From: Eutypella sp. D-1
Taxonomy: Eukaryota > Ascomycota > Sordariomycetes > Xylariales > Diatrypaceae
Assembly: GCA_023313575.1 (NCBI GenBank)
Contig: JAJTTP010000005.1
Location: 1,488,001-1,552,000, forward strand
Length of the DNA: 64,000 bases
Direction: 5' to 3'
The translations under genes were made by a program, and so were the position numbers. The notes beneath the pieces were generated by a model. The model worked only from the letters and a program-made list of their open reading frames with translations. It ran no database searches and had not been told where the DNA came from. Below are positions 24,126-34,273 of this stretch, piece after piece; within the stretch, counting starts at the first letter, position 1, and every line of letters starts with the position of its first letter.

Positions 24126-25979
24126 ATGTCGGCGATTCTCTCGGCCGACGACCTGAACGACTTTATCTCGCCGGGCGTCGCATGCATCAAGCCCGTCGAG
24201 ACGCTCCCCGCACAGCCGCCACCGCCGCCGACATCGAGCGAGAACAACGAGAGCCTCGAGCATGAAGTGATACTCGACGGACAGGGAGGAGCCGCCTCGG
24301 CGACCGCTAACGGCGCGCCCGCCCAGATATCCCTGACCGACTGCCTAGCGTGCTCGGGGTGCGTGACCTCGGCCGAGGCCGTGCTCATCAGCCTGCAGAG
24401 CCACAGCGAACTCCTTAGCGTGCTCGAGAGCGCACCGGCGCTGCGGATAACACGGCGGCATCGGCGGCCCGAGGAGGTGAGCGAGAAGGAAGGATACCAT
24501 GAGAAAGACGATGTCTTCGGCATCGAGGGCCTCGAGAACCCAGACAGCAAAATATTCGTCGCCAGCGTGTCGCCGCAGACCCGCGCGAACCTCGCCGCCG
24601 CCCTGGGGCCCGGTGTCAGCGAGCAGGCCGCCGGTCGGATGCTGGAGCAGCTGCTGATGGGCGTGGATGGGGTGCGGGCCGGCGGGGAGTGGAACAATGG
24701 GTTCACGTGGGTCGTAGACACAAATACAGCGCGGGACGCGTGTCTCGTGCTCGGCGCCGAGGAGGTCCTAGACGGCAGCCAGGGCGGGGCTGCCGTCAGC
24801 AAACCGATCCTGACCTCCAGCTGTCCCGGGTGGGTGTGCTACGCCGAGAAGACGCACCCGCACGTCCTGCCGCACATGTCGCGCGTGAAGTCGCCGCAGG
24901 CACTGATGGGGACCCTGTTGAAGACGGCGCTCAGCCGGAAGCTGGGCATCGCGCCCGACCGGATATGGCACCTCGCCGTCATGCCGTGCTTCGACAAGAA
25001 GCTTGAGGCGAGCCGGGAGGAGCTGACGGATGCCGTGTGGGCTGGCGATGGCCAGCCTGGAAGGGGAGTGCGGGACGTCGACTGTGTCATCACGAGCAAG
25101 GAGATTTTGATGTTGGCCGAGTCGCGCGGCCTCGACCTCTTCGACCTGCCCAGAGAGGCGATACCTTCTTCGGAGAGGACACCATTCCCCGATGCTACTC
25201 TTCAACGTTTCTTATTCCCTCCCCGCCGGAAACGCCAATCGGATCCCGCAGTGGGGACGTCGGGCGGAAACCTGTACTTCACTCTTCAATACGTGACAGC
25301 CCGGAACCCCGGTTCGAAGATCGAGACAGTACGGGGCAGGAACATCGACGTGGTAGAGTATACGGTAAAGTCCGCCACGGGGGAACCGATATTCAGGGCG
25401 GGAAGGTACTATGGCTTCCGGAATATCCAGAACCTAGTCAGACGGCTGAAGCCCGCGAGGCCGTCGCGGATGCCGGGCGCCAAGGCGGTCGGCACGACTA
25501 GGAGACCGACGGGCAAGCCAGCGGGGCTGGAACACGCCTATGTCGAAGTCATGGCCTGTCCCGGCGGCTGCACCAACGGCGGCGGCCAGATCAAGGTGGA
25601 CGATCCCGCGATCGTCGAGCGGAGGGGTCTGGAGTCAAAGCCCGGCCCGCTGGAGCAAAAGCAGTGGCTCGCGCAGGTAGATGAGGCGTACTTCTCGGCC
25701 GAAGAATCAGATGTAATGGAGGAGGACGGACAGCCCTATCGTAACGGGGGAGCCGGGATCCCGAACGGCGACGGCGGCAGTAGGAGTGACGAGGTCGGGG
25801 GCATTTCCCCGTCTTATATCCATGAAACCCTGGCGCATTGGGCGCGCATGACTGGGATAGATGTCGAGAGGCTGGTAAAGACGAGTTTCCGGGAGGTAGT
25901 CAGTGACGTGGGCAAGAACAAGCCCAACGACACGGAAAGGGTCGTCCAGCTGGCGGGTAAGATCGGTGGAGGGTGGTAA
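24126..25979 (+). CDS. NAR1: Cytosolic Fe-S cluster assembly factor Nar1 (iron-only hydrogenase-like)
   Basis: A single exon encodes 617 residues. The N-terminus has the Nar1 start ([19 protein letters not shown]) with Cys20, then Cys73, Cys76 and Cys79 in DCLACSGC, which together bind the N-terminal [4Fe-4S] cluster. The hydrogenase-like core keeps the C-terminal cluster ligand motifs [22 protein letters not shown] and [13 protein letters not shown]. Nar1 is an essential part of the cytosolic iron-sulfur assembly machinery: it links the Cfd1-Nbp35 scaffold to the Cia1-Cia2-Met18 targeting complex and has no hydrogenase activity. The protein ends in ...GKIGGGW; a C-terminal aromatic residue is the known signal for docking on the targeting complex. 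The gene is convergent with the SUZ-domain gene, with 124 bp between the stop codons. Identity is near certain. Confidence 0.96.
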   Translation: MSAILSADDLNDFISPGVACIKPVETLPAQPPPPPTSSENNESLEHEVILDGQGGAASATANGAPAQISLTDCLACSGCVTSAEAVLISLQSHSELLSVLESAPALRITRRHRRPEEVSEKEGYHEKDDVFGIEGLENPDSKIFVASVSPQTRANLAAALGPGVSEQAAGRMLEQLLMGVDGVRAGGEWNNGFTWVVDTNTARDACLVLGAEEVLDGSQGGAAVSKPILTSSCPGWVCYAEKTHPHVLPHMSRVKSPQALMGTLLKTALSRKLGIAPDRIWHLAVMPCFDKKLEASREELTDAVWAGDGQPGRGVRDVDCVITSKEILMLAESRGLDLFDLPREAIPSSERTPFPDATLQRFLFPPRRKRQSDPAVGTSGGNLYFTLQYVTARNPGSKIETVRGRNIDVVEYTVKSATGEPIFRAGRYYGFRNIQNLVRRLKPARPSRMPGAKAVGTTRRPTGKPAGLEHAYVEVMACPGGCTNGGGQIKVDDPAIVERRGLESKPGPLEQKQWLAQVDEAYFSAEESDVMEEDGQPYRNGGAGIPNGDGGSRSDEVGGISPSYIHETLAHWARMTGIDVERLVKTSFREVVSDVGKNKPNDTERVVQLAGKIGGGW

Positions 25980-26103
25980 AATAATAATAAAAAGTCGCCC
26001 AGTTCTGGGGTCCGGCGGATTTTTACTTCCGCCACTTGCATGCTTGTCCCATAGCGTAACACTATGTAGTATAACATAGCTTTATGACCACCCCCTGAAC
26101 CTC

Positions 26104-27358
26104 CTATCCCTGTCGGTTCCCGCCGCGCCTAGCAAACCCGAAGCCGCCCCTGCCACTCCCGTCCGGCCCACGAGGCGCCCGGACGACCTGCTGTTGGTCG
26201 TCGTCCCGTGGTGTCGATCGTCCGGACAATGATGTCCCACCGCCGCCGCCGCCTCTCTTCTCAAGGCGCCACCCGGGCTTCGGCGAGTAATTCGGATCGT
26301 AGAGCTCGCGGGCGCCTCCACCGCCTTGCTGTCGCGGCGAATGCGAGTGCGCGCGGTGACCGTCGCCGCCTGGCCCATGACTATCATTGGCGCGATGATA
26401 CCCGCCGCCACCGCCGCCGCGGCCCCTACCGCGGCCTCCTCCCCCTCTTCCCCGGCCGCCGCTGTTGCTCCCGAGTAGGCTTACACCGCCATCCCGTAGT
26501 GGGGGCGGGGTCGCAGAGCGGTGGCCGCTGGGGGTGCTGGCACCGGAGCCGCCTCCGCCATTGGGCGGTGTCTGAGTCTGCGCCGCCGGGGCAGGGGCAG
26601 GGGCAGGGGTCCCAAAGATCTTGGCGCGCGCTTCGTCGTACCGGCGCTGCTTCTCCTCGCGCTCGCGCTGCTGCTTCGCGCGCGCCTCCTCGGGCGAGAG
26701 TTGGCGCTGCGCCGCGCGCCGCCTCTCATCCTCCTCGGAGTCCTCGTCTTCTTCGTCGTGAACCGCCGCGCCGCTGTTGTTGTTGCTGTTGCTGTTGCCT
26801 GCGAGAGAAAGCTGCGACATCGCCGCTGTCGTCGATGTCGTGGATGTTGTTGTTGCTGCTGTTGATGGTGATGTCGGGTCGCGCCGCGCGATCTTAGGGG
26901 GTGGCCGCCGGCTTAACACCGTTACTGCTGGCTTGAAGGGTGTCGTCGTCGGAAGTGCTGGCGGTGAGGTGAAGGAGGAGGCGCCGGGTATACTGTTTGT
27001 TGGCAGATATTGGTGGAAGGTGGGTTGGGGGGTTTCGCTGTTGAGAGAGAGGTGAGAGGGGAGGGAGAAATGTCAGTCAGACAGATCTATTTAGGCATAC
27101 TAGAAGTAACGAAGAAGATATCTAGAAGGGTATCTAGAAAGGGAGAAAACAGAGAGACATGGTGTTAAAAACCTACGCAGACTCCCATATCTTCCTGTTC
27201 AGCTCCGCATGTTGAGCCCGCCTCTCGGCCTTGGTTAACCGGGGCGCGGGCTCTTCCGGCTCGTCCTTCGTCCCTTCGGCTGCAGCCCGGTCGGCTTGCG
27301 TTTCCCAATCGTCATCCTCCCAGGCATCTGGAACCTTAGAGATGGGTTTCTTGGCCAT
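26104..27358 (-). CDS. SUZ-domain protein, SZRD1-like, with RGG-rich tail
   Basis: The model is complement(26104..27037, 27177..27358), 371 residues. Exon 1 (60 codons plus 2 bases) starts MAKKPISKVPDAWEDDDWE and ends at a GTAGGT donor; exon 2 begins after CAACAG and the joined codon gives ESAETPQP. After the acidic Trp-containing head come a Lys/Arg-rich helix, a VLSRRPPPK element, an acidic stretch (DEEDEDSEEDE), the SUZ signature (RRYDEARAKIFGT) and a long Gly/Arg region with GGRGRGGGGRGRGRGGGGGG and GRGGFGFARRGG. SUZ and RGG segments bind RNA, and the order recalls animal SZRD1. The likely role is RNA binding or mRNA regulation in the cytoplasm, by inference. GC-rich triplets in exon 2 open long frames on the other strand; these are shadows. 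Confidence 0.85.
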
Positions 27359-28313
27359 GGTATATAAGATGTGTATAGATCTATAGATCGAATCGACGGG
27401 TATTTTCTTTTCTTTTTCTTTCTAGCTCGCCCGGTGTGTATATAGACTCTTCAGGAATATACAGGCGGTCAGTATTGCCGAAACACAGCTATTTTCCCAC
27501 CCTAGGCAGTGACGGGAGGCCCGTACACCATCAATGGGCTTTTTCAAGACTTCAACTGGAAAATATTTTGATGTGTTGACGTTGCTGGGCAGGTTAGGTA
27601 GGGATGTACTTAAGAGGTGTAGTAGGTATTGGGCGTAGGGAATTGCAGAGCTAGTAGCAACGGGGCTTGTACTAAGTAACTAACGAAGTTAATTTGGTCA
27701 ATTTGGTGGGATTGGGTTGTCTCCTTAGGTACATGTAGGTATAATATGTACGTGGATCTGACGTGGGGGAGCTTGCGCACCGAGCCGCAATTGACTTACT
27801 CCAAGTGTACTTAAGTACCTAAGTACCTACAGTATCAGGTGGGTAGTACTTTCCTGTCTGATATATATCCATATGGATCTAGGTACCTACCTAAGTGACT
27901 TAGGCTAAGTCGTAGGAGGTACCTAGGTAGGCAACCAACCTCGACCTCGGGAGACCCCGAATAACTTCACCACAAACTTCCAGTATCTACAACCTACATC
28001 ACAGATAAGGAAAGTCCAGGAAGCACCCCTCATTCCTGACTCTCAGCGTACTCTATTCTCTTCGTTATATATATCGTTTGGTTACTGGCGAAAACCTAGA
28101 TACATACCTAAGTAGACCTACATACGGGCGACCAGGTGTGTAAGGGTAAATTATTTGAATAATCCCCGTATAACTGGACTAACACCCAACATAGGTTCTC
28201 TAAGTACTTACTGTCACGATACAGAATCTAGTGTCATTGCCTACTTTGGTGCCTAGGTAGACTTGAATAACCTTCAGTCAAATCAGACAATCAATTAATA
28301 CACTTCTTCAATC
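27359..28313. other. Divergent spacer rich in CCTAGGTA-type palindromes
   Basis: This is the shared upstream region of the SUZ gene (-) and the small gene at 28314 (+). It is very rich in AAGTACCT, CTACCTAAG and related steps, with an exact TACCTAGGTA at 27920-27929. No coding region is seen. Confidence 0.5.
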
Positions 28314-28751
28314 ATGCCCAGTGCAACTCAGGGACAGCAGCAGCTGTCATCCGGCCAGGTTCACACACCTAACCAGTCCTTCAGTGATTCTCCCCAGGCT
28401 CAGCAAGCCTTCGGTGCTGGTGTTAGTGGTTCCGGTGCCGGCTCTTCTTCCATAGCCCCCTCCTTGCCTATTAAGCCGGGTTCCTCCCTCTGGGGCGACA
28501 GGAAGTTCCTCGAGGACTACGAGCACTGCAAGACGAGGATGTCTGACAACAAGTTCAACATTCGTTAGTCTTGCCCCACATGAGATACATGCAAAGAAAC
28601 CGTCAACTGATCATGGCCGCCAATAGATAATTATCCCGATCCGCTGTTGCCGCGGAAGAAGTCACAGGCTGACCACTATCCAAAGGGAGTCACGCCTGAG
28701 TTGGAGAGGCGTTTATTGGATCTTATTAAGGAAATCGAAGGAAGCTCTTAG
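28314..28751 (+). CDS. Small two-exon gene, protein of unknown function
   Basis: The model is join(28314..28563, 28627..28751), 124 residues. The first frame would stop right after a GTTAGT donor; splicing to the AATAG acceptor at 28626 restores an open frame (HNYPDPLLPRKKSQADHYP ...) that ends at TAG. The N-terminal 55 residues are Gln/Ser/Gly-rich and probably disordered. The C-terminal 70 are charged and look folded or helical: a WGDRKFLEDYEHCKTRM segment, then PELERRLLDLIKEIEGSS. I do not recognise the family. There is no signal peptide or membrane segment, so a cytosolic or nuclear protein is likely. Good codon structure on both sides of the intron is the main support; homologues in other fungi would settle it. 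Confidence 0.62.
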
Positions 28752-29609
28752 GTGCCCAGGTGGTAATCGATAGTCATTACGGCAACATGGTCGAGACGTT
28801 TGCTGGAGTCACCGTTAAAGCTGAGTCTCGCTCCAGTTGAGGTACTACATCATGCTGTATGTTGGTAGGCAGCTCTACGGTGTAGCTGGTTGCCAACTTC
28901 AGGGTTGCGAGCTTATGGGACTGGAGCTCTTCAATAAAAGTCCATGCCTTACCACCCAGATACCTCCAGAAGAAGTGCTACATAGTCTTAGCTACTCAAT
29001 GGTCATCAGAAGCTACAAATACTTTCTGCCTCAGTCATAGAAAATGAGGATAAGCCTGCCATCGATATACGAGTGATCTCACCTGCCACATCATTGAGAA
29101 GTCTTATCTTCTATGTATTGCCCGTTTGCTGGATTTCCCAACATAGCTATCCTCCTACAAGAATATTTCCCCTCTTTCCAAAGAATTAAAACCTAAGGAA
29201 TATCCGTTTGTATCCCACCTGGCCAGTACATAAGGTAAGTACCTGCCTGAATAATGAGTCTATACTACATACCTAAGTACTTCATTATGCAGTTACTATC
29301 TCTGCATCTTTGCAAGCTTCCCACCCCACTACTACCTATTGTTCTTCAACCTCTGCATTCACTTCATCCTCCCAGCCCCCCTCCCCCCAACCTTTTATTC
29401 CCCAACACATCACACTGAGAAGCAAAGGGTATCTCGAGTAAAAACCAACTGTTCTTGCTTTCAATACTTGTCACGCTTGGGTTTCTACTCTATTCAACAC
29501 TACTTCTCTCGAGCACACCTCTCACTTCAAACGCAACCATCTCATTATCATCCTAAAACCTACCAAATCGTTGACTACTTACATCCTAACCATCACTCGC
29601 CTAGCCACT
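28752..29609. other. Spacer / untranslated regions
   Basis: It contains the 3' region of the small gene and a CT- and CA-rich upstream region (about 29340-29600) of the next gene, typical of a fungal core promoter and 5' leader. Short open frames here have no features. Confidence 0.5.
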
Positions 29610-31469
29610 ATGGATGTTCTTTCCAGCACCGGTGAAGTTGTTCCACAAGAGTTCGATCCACCAGACTTCAAGGTTGACGATATGGTTCCTATGGGTGATG
29701 CCCCCGCCTCGCCTATGGACCTTGATCACCAGTCAGTCGAGTATCGTCAGGAGCCCACCACTCCATCGGCAAACCAGGAACTGCCAAGCGAGGCTCAAAA
29801 GCAGCAGCAGCAGCTACCCACCCCGTCCCCTCAGCAAGAAGAGACCAGCAAAGGCCCCAAAATGCTCTCTATCGATGTGGGCAGGATTCACCGAGTATGT
29901 GGTCAGCCACCTCCGAGTTCCCCGCGGCGAACCACCTCCGTGCCCCCGGGTAATATCCAAATCCGACGCATTCAGAAGCCCAAGGCCCGTGAGTACAAGC
30001 GGGGTGAACTGTCAGATATCCTCGAGGGGATCGAAGATCCGACGGAGATGGCAGTTACGGCAAAGGCCTTTATGCATTCGTGTAAGTATTTTATGCTTTT
30101 CTACTCAGGAACCTGATTTATGTGCGACGGAGTCCCTGAAACAGTTTCTGGCCCACAAAGGCTGCGGACCCCCCTCGCTCTTGCGGGGTTCAACCAGCAC
30201 TCAAACGATAAAGGAGGATAGCTGAGCTGACATCGCAACTTTACAGTGTACCCGGCCAATGGCACTTGCAGGAACTGGGGACTTACCCCAGATGACAGCG
30301 ACTGGGACTCGCAGGAAGAATCCGATGACGAGGAGCCGCAGGTGAGGGAGCTCAAAGTTAGTGACGAGGGCATCCCAAACCAGGAGAGACTCGAGCAAAT
30401 GCTCGCTTTCAGGGCGCATTACCAGGCTTATGAATTCAAGACGAAGCCTTGCAAGGCGTCCAGACCCGTCGCGTCTTCCAAGCATCGAAGTGTTCACAAC
30501 TACGACAGCGGCTTCACCTCCGAGTCCAGTGGTATGATTCACGGAAACCTTGTTCTTCGCCCACGGATTCCATCTTCAGTCTGCCCCCAAGGTGTGGGGG
30601 TTCGTGATGCGGACGCGCATGGCAAGGTAGACGCTGGCGGTGCCGCCAAGGTAGAGTTCAACCCTGTTGACATCGACCACACTGGCTGCACCACCGAAAG
30701 TGAGACCGAAGAGGTGAGCGGCGAATCCGAGCGGAGCCCGATTCCTACCTCCACTTCCGTGAAGCGCATTGTTATCGTCAAGAAACCGACTGGCTCTGCT
30801 CCCACCACAGGCTCGGGTGCCACTGCCCCTAAACCCACCGACTTCGCCGGCACCAAGGACATTGTGAACACCGAGGCCCGCAGCATCTCTAGTGCTACCG
30901 AGCGCACATCTAGCGCTGGCGGTGAATTTGACTTCAGCATGGTGCCAGCTGCCGTTCGTGAAAGCAAGCTCGGCATCGCTCTCGCTGCCGCTAGTAGGGG
31001 AGAATACCCCCCAGGCACACCTTGCGATGACACGAGCTCCGCCGTCGACTCCACTGGAGACTCTGACGGCCACAACAGCTCCACGGACGATCTTCCCGCC
31101 TCCAAATCTTTCTGTGATGGGATCTCCGCGTCGCCAACCCTACCCCGGAAGCGAAAGTCCCAAGACACCGACGCTTCCTCCTCCCACAGCGAATACCTAC
31201 CCATCCCAAAAGACAGCGACGACGATGGAGACGACGAGGAATCTGGGTCGGAGACGGAGCATGACTACAGGAACAAGAACAACAAGAAGCGTGTACAGCG
31301 CCGAGAGCGCGCGCAGACTCGGCGCAGTGCCGCCAAGGTCGACGTCGCCGCTAGCACGGGCTTTAAGAAGGGGGAGAAGAAGGCGACTCCGAAGGCGGCC
31401 GCAGAGCCGAAGGTCAAGAAGACGCGGGGTCGGTATAAGCGACTTAAGACCCCTTCGTATGAGCTATGA
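29610..31469 (+). CDS. Unknown nuclear-type protein with basic C-terminus
   Basis: The model is join(29610..30081, 30247..31469), 564 residues; the GTAAGT donor and TTTACAG acceptor join in phase 1. I do not recognise the family. The product is largely hydrophilic and disordered: an N-terminal acidic/Pro part with a Gln run (QKQQQQLP), a likely folded stretch across the intron (KAREYKRGELSDILEGIEDP ... NGTCRNWGLTPDDSDWDS), then Ser/Thr-rich sequence, an acidic block (DSDDDGDDEESGSETEHD) and a strongly basic end (NKKRVQRRERAQTRRS, KVKKTRGRYKRLKTP) that contains likely nuclear localisation signals. This charge layout suggests a nuclear or chromatin-associated protein, but that is inference. The start could also be the in-frame Met at 29571; I prefer 29610, which follows the CT-rich leader. 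Confidence 0.75.
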
Positions 31470-32657
31470 AATTAATTCGTAGGGTATGGTGGGTGGAGCG
31501 TTGACCTTCGGGCAAGGAGGTGTTCTTCCTTTTATCCCCTTCTTTTTCGCTTCGTACTTCTGTTTTCTGTTTTGAGACGCCTTACCGTTCCGGATAGGGC
31601 CGGGGGTGGGCTGACTTCAAAGCGGCTGCATTCTCTCGAGTGGGCGTCAGTTCTTCATTCGGCATGGATAGGCGTATGTCTTTCGTTGCAGCATGTTTGA
31701 TGGTTTTTGAGTTACCCCCCAAGCGAGAAACTCAGGCTTTTTGACCTGATCAATACATCAGTGTGTGATGGGAAGAAAGGCCCTTTCGAGCCCCGATGGC
31801 CCAGGGCGCATCGTACTAAATTAGAATAGAGACGGGGCGGAAATGCGATTCCTTTTTCCTCTTCTTTAAGTGTCCACGGCTCGAATGCTTTGGATAATGT
31901 GTGCTCTTTATGACATTAAATGATATGATGGCAAGCAGACACAAGCGAGTTTTCGCCTAACTAGCTCTTTGACATGTTCCCCGTTATCTCGCTTGGCTTC
32001 CCCGAGTGACTCTTCCGGAACCTGCACCCCTGCAAGAACAAACTGATTGGTTATTCACTCATAAGTAAGCCAGTCCGTGCAACTTGATTCCCAAGATGTG
32101 CGATCGTCGCCCCCCTGCCTGCCCTTGACCCCGTACATTTTGACTTCGCGCCTAGAAGCGGAACGCCGAGATAGGGCGGATCTCGACCCGTCCCGACTCC
32201 CGAATATTAACGGGGTAGGAATTTAAGGGGCGACTGTCGACACTCAAGGATTTGTCAGCCTAATGAAGCCACAGGAGGGATATTCTTCCCCGCCCCTAAT
32301 GACGCACAGTGCGATGCGATGCAGTATGGGGTTCGTATCTGCTGTACCATTGGAGTGCGTTGTGACACGTGTAACTGTCGATGTATATACGAGGGAATGG
32401 ATATAAAAAGAGATGTGTGGCCTTTGCATGCACGTGGAAGCCAAGTAGGTGATTGACTGACTTCGATAACTATACTTTCTCGGCCCACCAAGACCATCGG
32501 TATATTTCTAGCCACCTGAGTGCGCAGCATACGAACTGCGAAGCCATCTCGTCTCCGGACCCGACCCTGCTCATAACCCGAGAAAACAAGAGCCGTTGCG
32601 CCTCCTCATCCCTTGACCCAGCCGCCCAGCTACTCCAGGATAAGTGATAAAGAGACG
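31470..32657. other. Spacer, no gene recognised
   Basis: It begins with the 3' region of the preceding gene (T-rich, 31520-31570) and ends with the upstream region of the GFA gene. Open frames of 60-90 codons here have no support. Confidence 0.5.
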
Positions 32658-33396
32658 ATGGCGCAGCCACCGACGTCAGAGCCGGCAGCGGATGGGCAGA
32701 CAGGGCAGACGGGGTCCTGCGTTTGCGGCGCGATCCAGCTGCGCTTCGCGCCCGGCGCGCGGCCCATCATGGCGAACCTCTGCCACTGCGCCACGTGCCA
32801 GAAGAGTACCGGCTCCGCGTTCGCTTACATGGCTAGGTTCAAAGCCGATGTGAGTTTGCATCCCTTGCGAGCGCCCGGATAGACCTCACTACACTTGACC
32901 CCTGCAGTGTCTCGCTACTGGTCAACATGTCTACTTACCACCTCGTCATTCCTCGCTGCTCACTTCTCGTCAACTCACATCCCCCTCCCCCTTCTTCCTT
33001 ATTCCCCCATAGTAATCACTGTGGAAACTACACGCGCACGCACTAACAAGGCATCAACAGCATGTGACTTACTCAGCACCGGCCGACGACCCGGGGGCGC
33101 TGCGGACCTATGCGGATACATCGCCGGAATCTGGCAGCGTCCTCGAGCGCTCCTTCTGCGGGCGCTGCGGATCCAACGTCCGCGTCACGATGCGGGCTGG
33201 CCCGGCCGGCACTGAGGTGAACACCACCGAGTTCGTTGCTGTGCCGCAGGGCGTCATCAATGACGACCGGGAGGGTGCCGGGTTCGGCGCGGAGGCCCGA
33301 ACCCCTACCCTCGAGCTTTTCTGTGCTAGGAGGGCGAACTGGCTCCCTGATATCCCCGGCGCGAAGACGTTCGAGAAGATGCCTTCGGCTATTTAG
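32658..33396 (+). CDS. GFA / CENP-V domain zinc protein (glutathione-dependent formaldehyde-activating type)
   Basis: The model is join(32658..32849, 33061..33396), 175 residues. The donor is GTGAGT after FKAD; the 211-base intron has a CACTAAC branch site and a CAACAG acceptor, both exons in phase 0. The zinc ligands of the GFA fold are present: Cys21 and Cys23 (GSCVCGAI), Cys42, Cys44 and Cys47 (CHCATCQKSTGSAFA), and Cys97 and Cys100 (SFCGRCGS). Members of this family bind zinc and include the enzyme once proposed to help join glutathione and formaldehyde; most fungal members have no known substrate, so the formaldehyde role should not be assumed. Length is close to usual (130-180). It is probably cytosolic, as no signal peptide is seen. 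Confidence 0.86.
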
Positions 33397-34246
33397 GGGA
33401 CGTAACCGGTTGCTATGCCTTCTCTGTGTGGTGGTGTTCGGTGATCAAACGTGGTTTCAGGGGCTGGTTAGACGCCAAAAAGGAGTTTGTTAGGGATCGA
33501 AGGATTTCATGACTACGAGACAAGGCGATGCAGGGGCGTAGGGCGGGCAGACGTTGCTAGACTGTAGTGAGATGTCAATGAGATTTTGTGGCGTTGAACC
33601 AGGAGGTTTCGCGGAAGCAGGTAGCCGCTGATTCATAGGTCGTCTTAGCCTCGATCGAGGGCAGATGGTGGCAGACTACATATTATTTGAATGCACGGTC
33701 TGGCAGCCAGTACGAGCCACAACGTATGGCATCTTGCCGACGCCGTCGCTGTGGCACGGCAGCTCGGTAATGCGAGCTCCACGCTTCATTTCGAGCCACC
33801 TCCTATCTCTCCGCTGTTTCTAGCGCTCTCATGGAGGACGTGACAGCTGAGCTTAGGACTCCCGCTTTTTTTTCTTCTTATAATTCGTCTTCTAATCCTA
33901 CTATGCGGTAACTTATGGGGTTATACGTATGTGGGTTCTTCGCAACTCAAGTACTGTACTATGGACAAACGTCCCATGTCTCACGTGCTCGGCACGTTCT
34001 GATGTCTTCCCGGTTTTTGCAAAGCTGAAGCTTACTGCATCTCTACAGTACTACATGCTTACCTAGTGACGCACTAATTCAATCGAAATGACCTTTTTAC
34101 CGTGGAACATTCCGAGCGAAAGATCGGATCGAAAAAAAAAAAAGCTAATTTACCTCATGATCGCCCGGTATATGTATGCGCATGCGTATGTGTGTGTGTG
34201 CTGCGCGACACGACAGGAACCCCGCGGCTTCCCCGTCGTGGTATAA

Positions 34247-34273
34247 CGGGAGGTCTCCAGGAGAGACCTCCCG
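34247..34273. repeat. Perfect 11-bp inverted repeat, 5-base loop
   Basis: CGGGAGGTCTC pairs perfectly with GAGACCTCCCG across a CAGGA loop. The stem is GC-rich and strong in RNA or DNA. An A-box-like GTGGTATAACGG precedes it, but no T-arm or acceptor stem follows, so it is not a tRNA as read. Confidence 0.85.

Noticed and set aside
26208..26897. 229-codon plus-strand frame opposite the SUZ gene
   Set aside because: It arises from Gly/Arg codon repeats of the real minus-strand gene and gives an Arg/Cys-rich meaningless product.
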